Below, one piece after another: positions 27,548 to 37,592 of a stretch of DNA of 64,000 bases (the stretch's first letter is position 1; each line of letters begins with the position of its first letter). Below the pieces are notes generated by a model that did no database searches, was not told the origin of the DNA, and was given only the letters and a program-made list of their open reading frames with translations. A program made the translations under genes and the position numbers. The DNA is taken from the NCBI GenBank assembly GCA_000332255.1, contig KB235926.1:4059018-4123017 (forward strand). Reading direction: 5' to 3'. This DNA comes from a cyanobacterium PCC 7702 (GTDB lineage Bacteria; Cyanobacteriota; Cyanobacteriia; Cyanobacteriales; Nostocaceae).

Positions 27548-28657
27548 TTAAGTTAAAACTAAATTATCCCGGTGAACTACCGTTTCTGCACCTTCATAAC
27601 CCAAAATCGAGGGAATTTCGCTAGAGCGACGGCCGCGAATTTTTTCTAGTTCTGCACTACTATAATTTACGAGTCCTCTAGCAACTTCTTTGCCATTTTT
27701 GTCACACAATTGTACGGCATCTTGGCTGTCAAATTCTCCTTCTACTGCGGTTACGCCAGCAGCTAACAAAGACTTACCTGCTTGGGAAATAGCTAGTACT
27801 GCTCCTTCATCTAAATACAATCTTCCCGAAGGAACTAAACCGTAGGCTATCCAGCGTTTGCGGGCAGAAGTTGGCTCTGGTTGTGGTATAAAGTGAGTGC
27901 CAAGGGGTTCTCCTTGTAAAATTTTTTCAATGTTTTGGGGATATTTTCCTTCGGTAATTACGGTACGTACGCCAGCTGCGGTAGCAATGCGGGCGGCAGA
28001 AATTTTTGTCACCATTCCACCCGTACCCCAACGGGAGCCTTGAGTTCCTGTTTGTACTTGCAATTGTTCCAATTCCTTGATGCTGCTAACTAAAGCAATG
28101 GGTTGAGCATCGGGTACAAAACGGGGATCGGCGAAGTAAAGTCTGTCTACATCAGTAAGTAAAAAAAGCCAATCTGCATTTACTAAGCTGGCAACTAAAG
28201 CTGCAAGAGTGTCATTGTCTCCAAATTTTAATTCCTCAACTGCTACGGTATCGTTTTCATTGACCACTGGAATGACACCTAATTGCAGCAGTTCCTGGAA
28301 AGTGTTATAGACGTTGAGATAGCGACTGCGCTGTACCAAGTCGCTGCGGGTTAGCAATACTTGAGCTATTGGCTGTTGTAAACTGGTAAACAAATCGTCG
28401 TAGATGCGAATTAATCGTCCCTGTCCAACTGCTGCTACTGCTTGTTTGAGAGCGATCGCCTTTGGTCTTTCCATAAAACCTAAACGCGCGCAACCTATCC
28501 CCACAGCACCAGAGGAGACTAAAATTACTCGGTATCCCTGTCGCCGTAAATGGGAAAGGGTCTCCACTAAAGTTGCAAGGGTAGAAAGTGCTAGCTGACC
28601 GGTTTCTGGTTGGGTAAGACTAGAAGTTCCAATTTTGACAACGATGGTTTTATTCAT
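27548..28657 (-). CDS. proB: glutamate 5-kinase
   Basis: ProB phosphorylates glutamate in the first step of proline synthesis. The N-terminal amino-acid kinase domain has [44 protein letters not shown] and [15 protein letters not shown]; a C-terminal PUA domain follows (about 280-360: [29 protein letters not shown]). At 369 residues it is full length. The gene converges on the small membrane protein (30-bp gap). ackA lies upstream on the same strand. Confidence 0.96.
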   Translation of the reverse strand: MNKTIVVKIGTSSLTQPETGQLALSTLATLVETLSHLRRQGYRVILVSSGAVGIGCARLGFMERPKAIALKQAVAAVGQGRLIRIYDDLFTSLQQPIAQVLLTRSDLVQRSRYLNVYNTFQELLQLGVIPVVNENDTVAVEELKFGDNDTLAALVASLVNADWLFLLTDVDRLYFADPRFVPDAQPIALVSSIKELEQLQVQTGTQGSRWGTGGMVTKISAARIATAAGVRTVITEGKYPQNIEKILQGEPLGTHFIPQPEPTSARKRWIAYGLVPSGRLYLDEGAVLAISQAGKSLLAAGVTAVEGEFDSQDAVQLCDKNGKEVARGLVNYSSAELEKIRGRRSSEIPSILGYEGAETVVHRDNLVLT

Positions 28658-28771
28658 TCGCCAATACTTAGCAGTGCCGCTTTGGGTGCAGCTTTTTGGG
28701 ATGATCTTACTAGAGATAGTATTTGCTTTTGCGAGTAATTTTCATGGTTGATCTTGGTAAAGGTTGGAAAT

Positions 28772-29986
28772 CTATTTTACTAGTCTCCAGCATTCTGCAG
28801 CGATCGCCCAATCTTCTTGGGTACTAATTACCAATACTCGCACCGTGGAATCGGGAGTAGCAATATCTGCATCTAACGGTTGAGCAAAGTTTTTTTGTGC
28901 GTCTAGTTTCAATCCTAAAAATTCAAAACCTACACAAGCTGCAGCGCGAATTTCAGGAACATTTTCACCCACTCCCGCGGTGAATGCTAAAGCATCTAAT
29001 CCTCCCAAACTTGCAAGCATCGCACCTATGTAAAAACGCAAGCGATGTACGTAGATATCCCAAGCCAATTGGGCGCGAAAGTTACCTTCGGCTATGGCTT
29101 TGCGAATTTGTCGCATATCGTTAGATATTCCGGAAATTCCCAGCAAGCCGGACTTTTTATTTAAAACACTGTCTAGTTGCTCCGCGGTATAATTTCCTTG
29201 CCGCCACAGATGGATCAAAATACCGGGATCGACCGCACCAGAACGACTACCCATCATTAAGCCATCCAAGGGTGTAAATCCCATGGTTGTATCTACACTG
29301 CGACCATTTTTCACTGCTGCTAAAGAGCAACCGTTGCCAAGGTGACAAACGATTAGTCGTATTGTGGTTAAATCCCTATCGAGGATTTGAGCGACCCGAG
29401 CAGCGCAGTATTGGTGACTGATACCGTGAAATCCGTAACGACGAATACCTTGCTCTACCCATTCGTAGGGACCGGGATAAATTCCTGCAGCATCCGGCAT
29501 ACTGCTGTGAAAAGCGGTATCAAAAACAGCTACTTGCGGAACTTGACCCAAAAGTTGTTCTACGATCTCAATACCTTCCAAGTTATCGGGATTGTGGGCT
29601 GGTGCCAAGCTGCAAAGCCGGGCGATCGCTTGTTTGACTTCTTCAGTAATTACCACACTTTCTTGGTATTCTCTACCACCATGTACTACGCGATGTCCGA
29701 CAACGTCAATGTCTGAAAGTTTATCAATAACTCGAGTAGGACCTTTGTACAAAGTTTCGAGTAGATGGGCGATAACTTGAGCTCGAGTGGAGAGAGAAAG
29801 TTGTTGCTGTAATGATTCTCCAGTTGCTGTTTTCACCTTCATTTCTGCAACGCCTTGACTGGAAGTCCACTCTAGTTTCCCCTCCCAAACAGGAGATTGG
29901 GGTTTTGTCAGCACAGCTTCGCCCGTGATTTCGTACAGACAACTTTTTTGACTGCTGGATCCGGCATTGAGTACCAGTATTTTCAT
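28772..29986 (-). CDS. ackA: acetate kinase
   Basis: AckA interconverts acetyl phosphate and acetate with ADP/ATP. The 404-residue protein opens MKILVLNAGSSSQKS and carries VVHGGREYQ, VFDTAFHSSMPDAAG, RYGFHGISHQY, CHLGNGCSLAAV and FTAGVGENVPEIRAA, all acetokinase hallmarks. It is a single gene between proB and the EF-G-like gene, both also on the minus strand. No phosphotransacetylase gene is in the window. Confidence 0.96.
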   Translation of the reverse strand: MKILVLNAGSSSQKSCLYEITGEAVLTKPQSPVWEGKLEWTSSQGVAEMKVKTATGESLQQQLSLSTRAQVIAHLLETLYKGPTRVIDKLSDIDVVGHRVVHGGREYQESVVITEEVKQAIARLCSLAPAHNPDNLEGIEIVEQLLGQVPQVAVFDTAFHSSMPDAAGIYPGPYEWVEQGIRRYGFHGISHQYCAARVAQILDRDLTTIRLIVCHLGNGCSLAAVKNGRSVDTTMGFTPLDGLMMGSRSGAVDPGILIHLWRQGNYTAEQLDSVLNKKSGLLGISGISNDMRQIRKAIAEGNFRAQLAWDIYVHRLRFYIGAMLASLGGLDALAFTAGVGENVPEIRAAACVGFEFLGLKLDAQKNFAQPLDADIATPDSTVRVLVISTQEDWAIAAECWRLVK

Positions 29987-30086
29987 AATAGAAAGAAGAA
30001 ATGTTTCTTTTGTGTTGTACCTTTTACCTTTTTATTCGCTAACTTTCGCCAGAGGGATCGCTGCAGCAAACTCCAGCAACCGCAGT

Positions 30087-32132
30087 TTATCGGACTGCAT
30101 GAATGAGGTTTTCCGGTACAGGTCGATATTCAGCAAACTCCATGGAGAAAGTTGCCATTCCCTGGGAAAGCGATCGCAATTGTGTTGAATAACCAAACAT
30201 TTCTGCCAAAGGTACTTCGGCGCGAATCACCACTTCATTATCTCTGGTTTGGGTGCCTAGTAGCAAAGCCCGGCGCGATAATAGTTTTCCTTGGATGCGT
30301 CCTAAAAATTGACTTGGTGTTTCTACTTCTAACAACATCATTGGTTCCAAAAGTGTAGGTTTAGCTCGAGCAAATGCTTCTTCAAAGCCTTGCCTTGCTG
30401 CCACTCGGAATGCTATCTCGGAAGAATCCATGGGGTAGAAGCTACCACCTTCTAAAATCACCCTGACTTTAATAATCGGATAACCTTTGAGCCATCCGGT
30501 TTTGATTGCATCCCGGAATCCTTGTTCGCAAGCGGGGATAAATTGGTTGGGAACAGCACCTCCTAGTACCCGATTTTCAAATACAAACGCTTCTTCACAA
30601 GGTTCTATGCGACCGATAACGCGAGCGTATTGTCCCGCACCCCCTGTTTGTTTTTTGAAGGTATTGTCAAAGGTAGCGCTAGTAGTAATGGTTTCCCGAT
30701 AGGCAACTGCTGGCGCGCCAACATACACTTGAGCGTGGTATTCTCTTTTCATGCGCTCTAGGTAAATTTCCAGATGCAATTCTCCCATACCCGAAATTAG
30801 GGTCTTGTGAGACTCCGGATCGCTAGTGACATGCAACGTAGGGTCTTCTCGAACAAAACGATGCAACGCTTTGGCAATGCGGTCAATGTCTTCTTGGCTT
30901 TTCGGTACGATCGCGATAGTCATCACAGGTTCCGGTACAAACATTCCTTCTAGGGAAAGTTGCGTTCCTAGGGAACAAAGAGTGTCGCCAGAAGCACACT
31001 CAACCCCGATGAAACCGACAATATCGCCAGCTGTGGCTAATTCTAATTCCTGAGGTTTATCGACCTCGATTCTTACCAGTCGATTCACGCGTACTTGTTT
31101 TTTAGTGCGACTGTTGTAAAGGCGATCGCCACTTTTAACAGTTCCTGAATACAAACGAGTATAAGTTAATTGTCCAAATTCACTATCTATGAGCTTGAAA
31201 GCAAACGCTACCACCGATCCGTTGGGGTCGGGATAAACTTGAACTTGCTTTTGCGTCAAGACATCTGTAGCGGTAACGATTTGTCTTTCCATGGGAGAAG
31301 GTAAATACCAGGCGATCGCATCGAGTAAATTTTGTACGCCCTTATTTTTCAATGCTGAACCCATCAATACCGGTGTGAATTCCAAGCTTAAAGTTCCTTG
31401 ACGAATAGCATCCCGAATCATTTGCTTGGGTACTTCTTCACAAGCAAGTAATTTTGCCATCATCTGTTCTGAGTGGATGGAAATGCGATCTAGGAGTTTT
31501 TCTCGTGCTAGTTGTGCTTCCAGTAGCAGATTTTCTGGTATTGGTTTGCTCAGCAATTTTTCACCGTTTTCTCCCTGAAAGTAGATAGCTTTCATCTCGA
31601 TTAAATCGATTACTCCCTCGAATTGATATTCCAAACCGATGGGATACTGAACTAATAACGGATGAAGTGATAATTTTTCTTGCAGCTGTTCTACAACTCG
31701 TAATGGATTAGCACCAATACGATCTAATTTATTAATAAAAGCAATACGCGGAACCCGATAGCGCTTCATTTGCCGATCTACTGTATAGGTTTGGGACTGA
31801 ACTCCCGCCACTCCATCCAGTACCATGATCGCTCCATCCAACACCCGCAGCGATCGCTCCACTTCAATCGTAAAATCCACATGACCAGGTGTATCGATCA
31901 AATTTATCTGCGTATCCTTCCAAAAACAAGTGGTAGCTGCTGAAGTGATGGTGATTCCCTTCTCTCGCTCTAGTTCCATGTAATCCATTCTGGCACCGTT
32001 CCCATCACCACCTACTTCTTCCATCTTGTGGATTTTACCTGTATAGAAAAGAATCCGCTCGGAAAGGGTTGTTTTACCCGCATCTATGTGTGCGGAAATT
32101 CCTATGTTACGAATATTACTGCCTAAAACCAT
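30087..32132 (-). CDS. elongation factor G paralog
   Basis: A full-length EF-G-type translational GTPase of 681 residues with G1 [11 protein letters not shown]2 [11 protein letters not shown]3 DTPGHVDFT and G4 NKLD, followed by domains II-V (domain [14 protein letters not shown]). The opening [19 protein letters not shown] and the GKIHKMEEV segment resemble the organelle-type/alternative EF-G1 group rather than the fusA that sits with rpsL-rpsG and tuf. There is no such str-operon context here. ATG 32132 follows AGGAGC at good distance, so it is better than the start ten residues upstream. Possible roles are ribosome recycling or stress translation (inference). Confidence 0.88.
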   Translation of the reverse strand: MVLGSNIRNIGISAHIDAGKTTLSERILFYTGKIHKMEEVGGDGNGARMDYMELEREKGITITSAATTCFWKDTQINLIDTPGHVDFTIEVERSLRVLDGAIMVLDGVAGVQSQTYTVDRQMKRYRVPRIAFINKLDRIGANPLRVVEQLQEKLSLHPLLVQYPIGLEYQFEGVIDLIEMKAIYFQGENGEKLLSKPIPENLLLEAQLAREKLLDRISIHSEQMMAKLLACEEVPKQMIRDAIRQGTLSLEFTPVLMGSALKNKGVQNLLDAIAWYLPSPMERQIVTATDVLTQKQVQVYPDPNGSVVAFAFKLIDSEFGQLTYTRLYSGTVKSGDRLYNSRTKKQVRVNRLVRIEVDKPQELELATAGDIVGFIGVECASGDTLCSLGTQLSLEGMFVPEPVMTIAIVPKSQEDIDRIAKALHRFVREDPTLHVTSDPESHKTLISGMGELHLEIYLERMKREYHAQVYVGAPAVAYRETITTSATFDNTFKKQTGGAGQYARVIGRIEPCEEAFVFENRVLGGAVPNQFIPACEQGFRDAIKTGWLKGYPIIKVRVILEGGSFYPMDSSEIAFRVAARQGFEEAFARAKPTLLEPMMLLEVETPSQFLGRIQGKLLSRRALLLGTQTRDNEVVIRAEVPLAEMFGYSTQLRSLSQGMATFSMEFAEYRPVPENLIHAVR

Positions 32133-32627
32133 AAAACTTGCTCCTGTGCAGCTAAAGAGCAATAAAAAATTAAGTTTGTTAAAGCTAAAAAAAATTACTT
32201 TTTCGATTGTCCTGACAGTGGTTTATATTTTGAGCGGCATTGTCATTTATATTTTTTTACTATTCATTAATTTTAACTTCCTTTGACAAGGGCAGATAAA
32301 TGATAGTTTGTTACATAAATAAATGTTAAATAGTCTGTAACGTAGTAAGCAATTTATCGCTTTTTTAATTTATCGCTTTTGGTCACCATTAAAATAACTG
32401 TAAAAATCAAAGCAGATTAGGTGTAAGGAGATTGTATAAAGTCCCTTACCCTGCTGAGCGCTCAAAAGCTAAAAAATATTACTGCTTGTAATTTCTATCT
32501 TCAAAATTGCTAATTTTCATAGGAAAATATAGATAAAGTTAAATAAGCTAGACACAAACATCACTTTTACAGACATTAACAAACACCTCAAAAAATTCTG
32601 AAACAAGAGCAAGCGGAGGTGTCAAGC
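32133..32627. other. 495-bp intergenic region
   Basis: AT-rich spacer between the EF-G paralog and a mini-gene reading away from it. It contains a 14-bp direct repeat, AATTTATCGCTTTT at 32351-32364 and again at 32367-32380. No open frame with a ribosome binding site was found except the one at 32628. Confidence 0.5.
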
Positions 32628-32738
32628 ATGTACGAACTTCCCGTACTTGATGGTGATATTTACGCCCTAGTGAAAATTTGCCTATTATTTTTGATACTGT
32701 GTCTGTTGATGGCAATTACTGCTGCACCCGTGTATTAA
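32628..32738 (+). CDS. 36-residue single-helix membrane mini-protein
   Basis: A short gene missed by length-filtered calling. A strong ribosome binding site, GGAGGT (32615-32620), lies 7 bases before the ATG, and the frame ends at TAA 32736-32738. The peptide has a short acidic N-terminus (MYELPVLDGD), then one strongly hydrophobic helix rich in Leu/Cys/Ile (LVKICLLFLILCLLMAI) and ends PVY. It does not match the small photosystem or cytochrome b6f subunits that I can recall (PsbI, PsbK, PsbM, PsbT, PsbY, Psb30, PetL, PetM, PetN, PsaI, PsaM, PsaX). Function unknown. Confidence 0.6.
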   Translation: MYELPVLDGDIYALVKICLLFLILCLLMAITAAPVY

Positions 32739-32876
32739 CGTGTATTAATTTAGTTGAGAGGAGCGAGTTCCCAGCTGCAAAACCTCTACTGGGAGTAAAA
32801 ACCGTAGATAGTGGAAAAAGCTAAACACAGTAATAGTTGGCGTAGCGATCGCCCCTTTTTTCCCACCATACCCAAG

Positions 32877-33032
32877 CTAACTTGCGTGGTACCAGTCGCT
32901 AAGTACTTCACGTTCCTGCTTTTTTTGAGGGTATGAACGCGCTGGTGCTAAAGGAGGACCAATATATTGGTTGGAAAACTTTTGTCTTTTGTGAACGGAT
33001 TTATTTTCTGAGTTAATTTGTGTAGCAGTCAT
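32877..33032 (-). CDS. 51-residue basic hypothetical protein
   Basis: A minus-strand mini-gene: GAGGA is 7 bases before the ATG at 33032 and the frame ends with TAG at 32877-32879. The peptide is polar and basic, with no membrane helix: MTATQINSENKSVHK at the start, SNQYIGPPLAPARSYP in the middle and REVLSDWYHAS at the end. I do not recognise it. It faces the 36-residue gene tail to tail (138-bp gap). Confidence 0.5.
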   Translation of the reverse strand: MTATQINSENKSVHKRQKFSNQYIGPPLAPARSYPQKKQEREVLSDWYHAS

Positions 33033-33398
33033 AGGGCTTTCCTCTATAATTTTTTAGATTTTTATCTTCAAACCGTATAACTACTCATATAAGATATTTC
33101 TCTACTTGCCGCATCTATCTTAGCTACGGATATTTAATCGGACAAGATATGAGTAATTATTACTGCAGCCCTAAGCCAAAGGTCTGCTATTGGCGCAGTA
33201 ATCTTGGCTGTTTATGCTTAGTACTCAGATAGAAAATGCTAATTTTCGGAAAAATTATAAAAAATTAAAGATTGCTAGGCAAAATCAATTTGTTGGTAGT
33301 AAGACTTCTTGTCACGGTGCAAAATCAGGTTTTTGGTAATCAGAACTTTTATTTCCTTGTGGAGACAGGCAATTTTCAATCTCAATCCGTAATTTGAA
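33033..33398. other. 366-bp intergenic region, nothing recognised
   Basis: AT-rich spacer between the 51-codon gene and tRNA-Ser. It should hold the promoter of the 51-codon gene, which reads leftward. No open frame with a ribosome binding site, no hairpin of note. Confidence 0.5.
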
Positions 33399-33483
33399 CG
33401 GAGAGGGTGGGATTCGAACCCACGGATGCTTTCACATCTCTCGATTTCAAGTCGAGCGCATTCGACCACTCTGCCACCTCTCC
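33399..33483 (-). tRNA. tRNA-Ser (anticodon UGA)
   Basis: The minus strand folds into a class II tRNA: acceptor GGAGAGG (33483-33477) pairs with CCTCTCC (33406-33400), discriminator G at 33399. The anticodon stem CTCGA/TCGAG flanks loop CTTGAAA with anticodon TGA, which reads UCA and other UCN serine codons. A long variable arm and a GGGTTCGAATCCC T-arm are present, as expected for tRNA-Ser. The CCA end is not encoded. Confidence 0.95.
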
Positions 33484-33491
33484 AATAAAGC

Positions 33492-33512
33492 GGTCAGTTT
33501 CTTTAACTGACC
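33492..33512. terminator. hairpin between the phosphoesterase gene and tRNA-Ser
   Basis: GGTCAGTT (33492-33499) pairs perfectly with AACTGACC (33505-33512) over a 5-base loop. On the minus strand it lies 33 bp after the phosphoesterase stop and is followed by GCTTTATT, a weak T-tract. It may terminate that transcript before the tRNA. Confidence 0.45.
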
Positions 33513-33544
33513 AGTAAAAAATTATAACTCATGACTTATGCAGA

Positions 33545-34465
33545 TTACACCACACAAGGCGATCGCTCAAATAAAATTTCCTCAAAGGCAACTTTGAAAT
33601 TATTGCCAACCCAAACGCAGGATGCTCGGGAAACTACACCATCTTTGAGCAGAACAATTGAGAAATTCCGCAGCTTTTGACCATCATTTTCGACAATTCT
33701 GGGTACGCTGGCTGCATTCAAGTAAATTATTCCCTCTGGACTTTTAAATATTCGCTTGCGCAGCATTTTTTTTGTATGGCGCATGGTATGGTGCATGTGA
33801 CCAAATGTGACTAGAGGAACGTTTTTACCGATAGTAAGACTAAGAGATATAGCCTCTGCTAGATCTGGATCGCCGTAATCGCCACCAATTGGGTGCCAAT
33901 CTTTACCGCAGGGATCTTCGGGGCGATCGCCCAATCCCGAGGGACCGTTATGACCGAGAAAAATAATTGTCTGACAAGCGGCGCTTTTGACAGCTTGGAA
34001 AATCCGGGCAGTGGACTGCTCGAAATCGCTGATACCATACCTTTGTTGGCAAATGTCAGCGAATTTCCATTCTGGTCCTCCCCAGGAAAAGGGACGTCCT
34101 CCTACGACCGTCAGGTTGAAAGCGGGAAAATCCCGCTTCCCATAGCCGACATGAGCTTCACCTAATAAATCTAATTGTTGCTGCACCCAGTCTTCTTGGG
34201 AACGATCGTAGGGACATTTTTTTCGCCCCCATTCTGTGGCAGTGTACCATGCGTCGTGGTTTCCCATCACTGCTGCTTTGGGAATGTCAAGGGAGGCGAT
34301 CGCTCTTACCACTTCCACCGACTCATTGCCAAAATCCCCAACAAACAGCACTAAGTCAACGTCCAAATGCTTTAGGGCCATGCCATCTTCGGCTTCCCAT
34401 TGTTCGTGAACATCTCCAACTACAGCAATTTTTAATGTTTTTGAACTAGTTGTCTCAACGATCAT
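33545..34465 (-). CDS. metallophosphoesterase, TIGR04168-like
   Basis: A calcineurin-like phosphoesterase of 306 residues. The dimetal motifs are complete: GDVHEQW, GDFGNE, GNHDAW, LGHNGPSG and FGHMHH. The overall sequence, including WGGPEWKF and GKDWHPIGGDYGDPDL, matches the cyanobacterial/plant family recorded as TIGR04168 (recall). ATG 34465 has AAGGAAA well placed upstream; a TTG at 34501 is the alternative. Substrate unknown. Confidence 0.88.
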   Translation of the reverse strand: MIVETTSSKTLKIAVVGDVHEQWEAEDGMALKHLDVDLVLFVGDFGNESVEVVRAIASLDIPKAAVMGNHDAWYTATEWGRKKCPYDRSQEDWVQQQLDLLGEAHVGYGKRDFPAFNLTVVGGRPFSWGGPEWKFADICQQRYGISDFEQSTARIFQAVKSAACQTIIFLGHNGPSGLGDRPEDPCGKDWHPIGGDYGDPDLAEAISLSLTIGKNVPLVTFGHMHHTMRHTKKMLRKRIFKSPEGIIYLNAASVPRIVENDGQKLRNFSIVLLKDGVVSRASCVWVGNNFKVAFEEILFERSPCVV

Positions 34466-34614
34466 GCCACTTTCCTTGCCATATGTTTCCAGCTTAGGCA
34501 ATTTACAGAGGTTTTGACACGACTAGCTGTTGTGAGTGTGTGTAACCCCCCAACCATTTTTGGTAAAAACTACTATAATTGCTGAGATAGACAACTATAT
34601 GGCTACGTTAAACT

Positions 34615-35589
34615 GTGTTTACAACTGTACTTGGACAACGAGACAAAAACCAACTCCATGCCCTACCGACGGATTTATTTGCAGCTATTGAGAAGCTGAA
34701 AAAACAGCTCAATGCGGTAATTCTGGCGCACTACTATCAAGAACCAGATATCCAGGATATTGCGGACTTTATCGGTGATTCACTGCAGCTGGCAAAAGCA
34801 GCAGCAAACACCAATGCTGATGTCATCGTCTTTGCTGGTGTTCATTTTATGGCAGAGACGGCAAAAATTCTCAACCCAGATAAAATAGTGCTGTTACCAG
34901 ATTTAAGTGCTGGTTGTTCTTTGGCTGACAGTTGTCCTCCAGAGGCGTTTGCTGCTTTTAAAGCTGCTCATCCAGACCATTTGGTGATTTCTTACATCAA
35001 TTGCTCTGCCGAAATCAAGGCCATGAGCGATATTATTTGTACTAGCTCCAATGCTGTAAAAATAGTACAGCAGATACCCAAGGATGTACCGATAATTTTT
35101 GCCCCGGACCGCAATTTGGGACGGTACGTGATGGAGCAAACCAAGAGGGACATGCTGCTTTGGCAGGGTAGCTGCATAGTGCACGAAACCTTCTCGGAAA
35201 AAAAGATTGTGGAGCTAAAAATAGCACATCCAGAAGCGGAGACGATCGCTCACCCAGAATGCGAAGCTGCTGTTTTGCGCCATGCTAGTTTTATCGGTTC
35301 TACAGCAGCACTGCTGAAGTATTGTCAACAAAGCCAAGCTCAAGAATTTATTGTTGCTACTGAACCGGGTATCATTCACCAAATGCAAAAAGCAGCTCCT
35401 CACAAGCGCTTTATTCCTGCTCCACCAACTAATAACTGCGATTGCAATCAGTGTCCTTTTATGCGTTTAAATACTTTAGAAAAGCTTTATTTAGCAATGA
35501 AAAATCGCGCACCGGAAATTACTATGTCAGAAGAGACACGTTTAGCAGCTTTGCGTCCCATTCAGCGCATGTTAGAGATGAGCGTTTAG
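34615..35589 (+). CDS. nadA: quinolinate synthase A
   Basis: NadA condenses iminoaspartate with dihydroxyacetone phosphate to quinolinate in NAD synthesis, using a [4Fe-4S] cluster. Diagnostic segments are [54 protein letters not shown], and the cluster cysteines in AGCSLA, HPECEA and [12 protein letters not shown]. The 324-residue length is normal. Start is GTG at 34615; a nearby ATG at 34599 is in another frame. Confidence 0.95.
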   Translation: MFTTVLGQRDKNQLHALPTDLFAAIEKLKKQLNAVILAHYYQEPDIQDIADFIGDSLQLAKAAANTNADVIVFAGVHFMAETAKILNPDKIVLLPDLSAGCSLADSCPPEAFAAFKAAHPDHLVISYINCSAEIKAMSDIICTSSNAVKIVQQIPKDVPIIFAPDRNLGRYVMEQTKRDMLLWQGSCIVHETFSEKKIVELKIAHPEAETIAHPECEAAVLRHASFIGSTAALLKYCQQSQAQEFIVATEPGIIHQMQKAAPHKRFIPAPPTNNCDCNQCPFMRLNTLEKLYLAMKNRAPEITMSEETRLAALRPIQRMLEMSV

Positions 35590-35819
35590 GTACAACAAAC
35601 GGTGCGAAAAAACTGCATCTTTGCAGCGAGCAGCTTTTTGCAGTCAAGTAATCTCAAAAACTCCCTTCAGAAATTTGGTTAGATTTGTGAAATATAAAGC
35701 CTCTGAAAAATTCAATTTCCCCCTAAGGTTGAGTTTGGGGAATGTGATTGTTGGGTATGGTAAAGTCCAATACCCAATTTTTGTCTTCTAAACAGCAGGC
35801 TCCCTCAATACAACTTCTA

Positions 35820-36245
35820 TCAACTTATTTTCAAGCGCAAATACTCTAGTTGAATACAAGCATCCATAATCACCTTTAATCCAGCATCCACAGCTTTTTG
35901 CGCCGCTTGTCGATCAAAAATACCTAACTGGGCCCATAGAGTTTTGGCATTAATAGCGATCGCTTCGTCAACAATTTTACTTAAGTACTCAGAACGGCGA
36001 AAGACATTGACAATGTCCACTGGTTCCGGAATTTCTTTGAGTGTAGGATAACTGAGTTGACCGTTAATTTTCTTAACATTGGGATTGACAGGATAAACTC
36101 TGTAACCCACAGTTCGCAAAAACTGAGCGACACGATAGCTATCGCGTTCTGCTTTTTCCGAATGACCGACAACAGCTATAACTTGAGCGTGAGTCAGAAT
36201 CTCCCGCACAAAATTATCATCGTTTCGTTGAAAAAGTTTATCCAT
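35820..36245 (-). CDS. CoA-binding domain protein
   Basis: A small Rossmann-fold protein of 141 residues related to YccU: VIAVVGHSEKAERDSYRVAQ, VYPVNPNVKKINGQ, YPTLKEIPEPVDIVNVFR and TLWAQLGIFDRQA. These proteins resemble the CoA-binding domain of succinyl-CoA synthetase; their role in bacteria is not settled. I prefer ATG 36245 to the GTG nine bases upstream. It is divergent from psbK (155-bp spacer). Confidence 0.88.
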   Translation of the reverse strand: MDKLFQRNDDNFVREILTHAQVIAVVGHSEKAERDSYRVAQFLRTVGYRVYPVNPNVKKINGQLSYPTLKEIPEPVDIVNVFRRSEYLSKIVDEAIAINAKTLWAQLGIFDRQAAQKAVDAGLKVIMDACIQLEYLRLKIS

Positions 36246-36400
36246 GTTTTCCACTACCGAGAAGAAAAATTATAACCACCAGCTACACAAGGAACTTTCC
36301 CCTTCTTTGATGCCACTTGCTTACTAATCAACGACCCAAGCTGTGTTAAGATATTTCTCAATTCTGAAAAATATGTTGGATAAGGTGGATTTAACCAAAA

Positions 36401-36538
36401 ATGGAAGCAGCGCTTTTTTTAGCAAAATTGCCTGAAGCATTTCAACTATTCGACCCCTTGGTAGATGTACTCCCCGTCATCCCTGTGCTGTTTTTTCTGT
36501 TAGCCTTTGTTTGGCAAGCGGCGGTAGGTTTCAGGTAA
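36401..36538 (+). CDS. psbK: photosystem II reaction centre protein PsbK
   Basis: A 45-codon gene too short for standard ORF listing. The peptide [17 protein letters not shown] continues with [17 protein letters not shown] and ends AVGFR, exactly the PsbK pattern: a short N-terminal precursor segment followed by one membrane helix. PsbK is a low-molecular-mass subunit of the photosystem II core at the CP43 side. It stands alone between the CoA-binding gene and the minus-strand secreted-protein gene. Confidence 0.97.
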   Translation: MEAALFLAKLPEAFQLFDPLVDVLPVIPVLFFLLAFVWQAAVGFR

Positions 36539-36743
36539 ACCGAAAGTCTCCCTCTGCCACCATCGTTCTACCGAAATATATTTGAACAAACAGCGCCAAA
36601 AAAACTGTTGGTATTACGAAGATTGCTACCCCCTATTTTATCTTTTGATTTTTTCAACCAAATAAAAAAACAAACAAGACTAGGGGTCGAGCTCGCGTTA
36701 ATCTACCAACAGTTCTTTATATAAATTTAATTTCAGGGATAAT

Positions 36744-37568
36744 TTAGGGACGATTGGCCGCTGCTATTGCTGCATCAACCATTTTCCCCAAAGCAGCTTG
36801 AATACCTAAAATCTGAGGACCAAGAGCGTTAATTCCACCAGGAGAATTAGCAGCAGCAGTAATCAAGGCATTATAAGCTTTGACTGCTACCAACAGCTGC
36901 TTGGGGTTAACAGATCCTCCATGAGTCAGACCCTGCAAAGAAATGCTCAAAGCGGTAGCAGCAGTTACCACTTCCGGAGAAGCCTTATTTAGCTCAGCTA
37001 TCTTAGAAACAAATTGTCCCACAGGAATTTTTGACAACGAATTACATTCCAACTCAGAAAGCTTGAGAATACCTGCCAAAAAACAACCGCTAAGATCGCC
37101 ACTAGCAATCAACCGTGCTACTTCTTGAGAAGAAAAATTAACAGAGGAAATAGAACCAGTTTTGATAACAGGATTTACAACCCTATTCAACAAAGGTGAG
37201 GGTTTAGCAGATAGAAAAGTGCTAACAGCATTCGCTACAGAAACAGGAACCGTAATAGTCACGGTTTGTCCAGTTTGATTGGTAAAAGTTTGAGTTCCGC
37301 TAATACTACCAGGATCCTTCAAGGTAATAGCAACCCGATCTACAGAATTTGCAACTGTCAAGCCCGGAAAAGTGACAATCAGAACTGAAGATGAAGATGT
37401 AGGAGAACTAGTAGCTGCAGGAGCTTGAACGCTGCTTGTAACAGATACCCCACCAGTATCGCTAGATTGGACTGTTTGTGCCAAAGTTGGACATACCAGC
37501 TGGGATACTAATGTGGAAGTGAAAGTTAAACCTAACCCAAAATAGAAGGGAAAAACTTTAATGTTCAT
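36744..37568 (-). CDS. secreted hypothetical protein, Ser/Ala/Val-rich
   Basis: A 274-residue protein with a clear signal peptide (cleavage expected after TLAQ near residue 31). The mature part is low in charge: first a Ser/Thr/Val-rich segment (SSDTGGVSVTSSVQAPAATS), then predicted beta strands (VLIVTFPGLTVANSVDR, GTQTFTNQTGQTVTITVPV), then an Ala/Leu-rich helical C-terminus ending DAAIAAANRP. I do not recognise a family. It lies 24 bp downstream of the SLH protein gene on the same strand, so the two are probably one transcript and the product likely works at the outer membrane or outside. Confidence 0.75.
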   Translation of the reverse strand: MNIKVFPFYFGLGLTFTSTLVSQLVCPTLAQTVQSSDTGGVSVTSSVQAPAATSSPTSSSSVLIVTFPGLTVANSVDRVAITLKDPGSISGTQTFTNQTGQTVTITVPVSVANAVSTFLSAKPSPLLNRVVNPVIKTGSISSVNFSSQEVARLIASGDLSGCFLAGILKLSELECNSLSKIPVGQFVSKIAELNKASPEVVTAATALSISLQGLTHGGSVNPKQLLVAVKAYNALITAAANSPGGINALGPQILGIQAALGKMVDAAIAAANRP

Positions 37569-37592
37569 TGCTGTTGTTCTTAAAAAAGGTTT

